DNA from: JBDHUX01 sp039809405
Lineage (GTDB): Bacteria > Patescibacteriota > Gracilibacteria > Absconditabacterales > Absconditicoccaceae
Direction: 5' to 3'
Length of the DNA: 8,069 bases
Assembly: GCA_039809405.1 (NCBI GenBank)
Contig: JBDHUX010000045.1
Location: 1-8,069 of the forward strand
Positions 6,581 through 8,069 of the stretch are shown piece after piece. How positions within the stretch are numbered: the stretch's first letter is position 1; each line of letters opens with the position of its first letter. Position numbers and translations under genes: made by a program. The notes under the pieces are model-generated. The model made no database searches and had not been told where the DNA came from. It saw only the letters and a program-made list of their open reading frames with translations.

Positions 6581-8069
6581 TTATATCTTCATAAAACCTT
6601 TGGAGATGATGTTTATTCCATTTATATTTTGTAAACTTTTGATAACAAATCATATCTTACTAGGGTTATCAACTTCAACCGTTATATTTCATATAGTAAA
6701 CTCCTGACCAGATTCTGTAAAAGATATAGTATCTATATTTACACTGTATTTTGTAAATACTGCAAGTATCTTATTCAACATGCCATATTCATTATCTAGT
6801 TTTAAGTTCAGTCCAAACCTATATTTTGATCTTTTTCAATCATAATGTGCTGGCACAAGTTTATCATAATTTAGATGTGAAAGCGCTCTACATCATATTT
6901 TATGAAGTTTGATAAATCATTTTTTATCTACTTTTCATACTATATTATCAGATCTAATTTTTTTACAATCATTACATCGGATATATTGGTAGTTTGATTG
7001 TCAATCTATATATATGGTTAATTCATCTGGACTAGTTTTGGCGATAGGTGTAAGTATTTTTTTATCTTTTTTTACCGGTTGTTTATAAAAACGATTGATA
7101 AAAGATCCGTATCATCACTTATCATTTAACTCTATAAGCAAGCTTTCAAGTAAAGATATGTTGTCTTTGTATGTTTTATATATCTTGCAGTTTTCTGACT
7201 TATACAAAGGAAATCCCATCTCAATCAGTTTGTTATTAAGGTTCCTGATAGACTGTTCTATAAGATCATTCCTGTAAAATGATTTTAGGTATTTATTGAT
7301 CTGGTTCCTGGCTAAGCTAGTCTTTGCCACCTCTATCCATGTGGACGTGACTCAGATATGATTTTTCCATGTATTGATGGTAACGATATCACCAGTATTT
7401 GGCTGGTAGTCGATAGGGACTATGCTACCATTTACAAGCGCATTTTTAAAATGTAATCATACCTGACTATGTATCCTGAAAGCAAAATCTAGTACAGTAG
7501 ATCACTTTTTCATCTCTATTACCTCTCATTTTGGAGTATATAAGAATATATTGTCATCTAAGAGTTCTATTTTCATCTCAGACTTGAAAATATCATTATC
7601 TTCTTGATAGGATTTTACAATCTCCTGAAGCGATAAAACTCGTTGTGATTTTCTATCATCTACCTTGACAGACTTGCCATAATCTGATTCTTTATAGGCA
7701 AAGTGCGCTGCCACCCCATACTCTGCATTTTTATCCATCTGGAAAGTTCTAATTTGCACCTCTACTGGAAAATTAAACATGCCAAGTATGGTACTATGGA
7801 TAGATTGATATCAGTTTGGTTTTGGAACCACTATATAATCTTTAATTTTGTGTACAAGTGGAGTAAATTTATTATGAACTATGCCCATGACTAAGTAGCA
7901 ATTTGCTACACTGTCTACAAGTATCCTGAAAGCTATAAGATCGTATATACTACTAATATCGTTGGTATTGTATTTTTCTGACATCTTTTTCCATATCCTA
8001 TATGGTGATTTAAGTCTTCACTTTACATGAAAATCAAAAAGTCACTCTGATTGTAGTAAATCAGATATC
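6581..8069 (-). CDS. rel: Long Rel/SpoT-family (p)ppGpp synthetase, C-terminal part
   Basis: This enzyme makes, and in bifunctional forms degrades, the stringent-response alarmone (p)ppGpp. The frame enters from the right edge and gives 495 residues. The hydrolase domain, if present, is outside. Numbering from the first complete codon, the synthetase domain covers 1-128: VKGRLKSPYRIWKKM (15-29), IYDLIAFRI (41-49), KIKDYI (74-79), PKPNGYQS (82-89), VEVQIRT (102-108) with the catalytic Glu 103, and AEYGVAAHFAYKE. The basic KIKD, rather than the acidic EFDD of RelA, fits Rel/SpoT bifunctional enzymes. A TGS domain is at about 171-235 (FLYTPKGEV, DFAFRIH). A helical region follows, then a zinc-finger domain with C365, C368, H389 and C393, and a C-terminal ACT domain at about 416-495. 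About sixteen UGA codons are in frame, one of them for the invariant Gly 86 of NGYQS. The stop is TAA. Confidence 0.96.

Noticed and set aside
7115..7780. A broken or frameshifted rel pseudogene, as it would appear under the standard code.
   Set aside because: All interruptions are in-frame UGA codons, one at the invariant NGYQS glycine, and the frame itself is intact from the edge to TAA.
1..8069. Mycoplasma-type code (UGA as Trp).
   Set aside because: UGA aligns to conserved glycines, often as UGA-UGA pairs, while conserved tryptophans use UGG.

Overview
The window is AT-rich bacterial DNA in which every gene lies on the minus strand. It is readable only if UGA is translated as glycine (genetic code 25). 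Under the standard code each larger gene breaks into short pieces. With UGA as Gly, nine continuous reading frames appear, and all nine gene ends or junctions visible use TAA or TAG, never TGA. UGA falls on invariant glycines of known families: the NGYQS glycine of the (p)ppGpp synthetase, and the glycines of the GHN and RGS motifs of TilS. UGG still encodes Trp at conserved positions, which argues against a Mollicutes-type code. This points to Candidatus Absconditabacteria (SR1) or Candidatus Gracilibacteria; I cannot tell which from this window.

Layout in the direction of transcription (right to left). (1) 8069-6581: C-terminal 495 residues of a long Rel/SpoT-type alarmone enzyme, cut by the window edge. 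(2) 6445-6011 and 6011-4917: a small membrane-anchored or exported protein coupled by TAATG to a type II secretion/type IV pilus inner-membrane platform protein (GspF/PilC family). (3) 4824-3706: a DUF1704/MATCAP-like HExxxH metallocarboxypeptidase. (4) 3567-1792: an unrecognised 111-residue protein, the tRNA-Ile lysidine synthetase TilS, and an unrecognised 69-residue Lys-rich protein that overlaps the end of tilS by 26 nt. (5) 1678-566: a 139-residue coiled-coil protein followed by a two-helix pilin-like protein (VirB2/TrbC-like, common in CPR genomes), behind a perfect consensus promoter. (6) 477-1: the start of a hydrophilic protein made of tandem 34-residue repeats, running off the left edge.

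Functionally the window mixes housekeeping genes (alarmone metabolism, decoding of AUA, a very frequent codon here) with surface and export machinery (pilus platform, pilin-like protein). That mix suits the host-attached lifestyle known for these phyla. No RNA gene, CRISPR array, insertion sequence or plus-strand gene is seen, and no intergenic gap exceeds about 140 bases. Start sites lack convincing Shine-Dalgarno sequences, so starts were chosen from ATG position, upstream stops and family fit.
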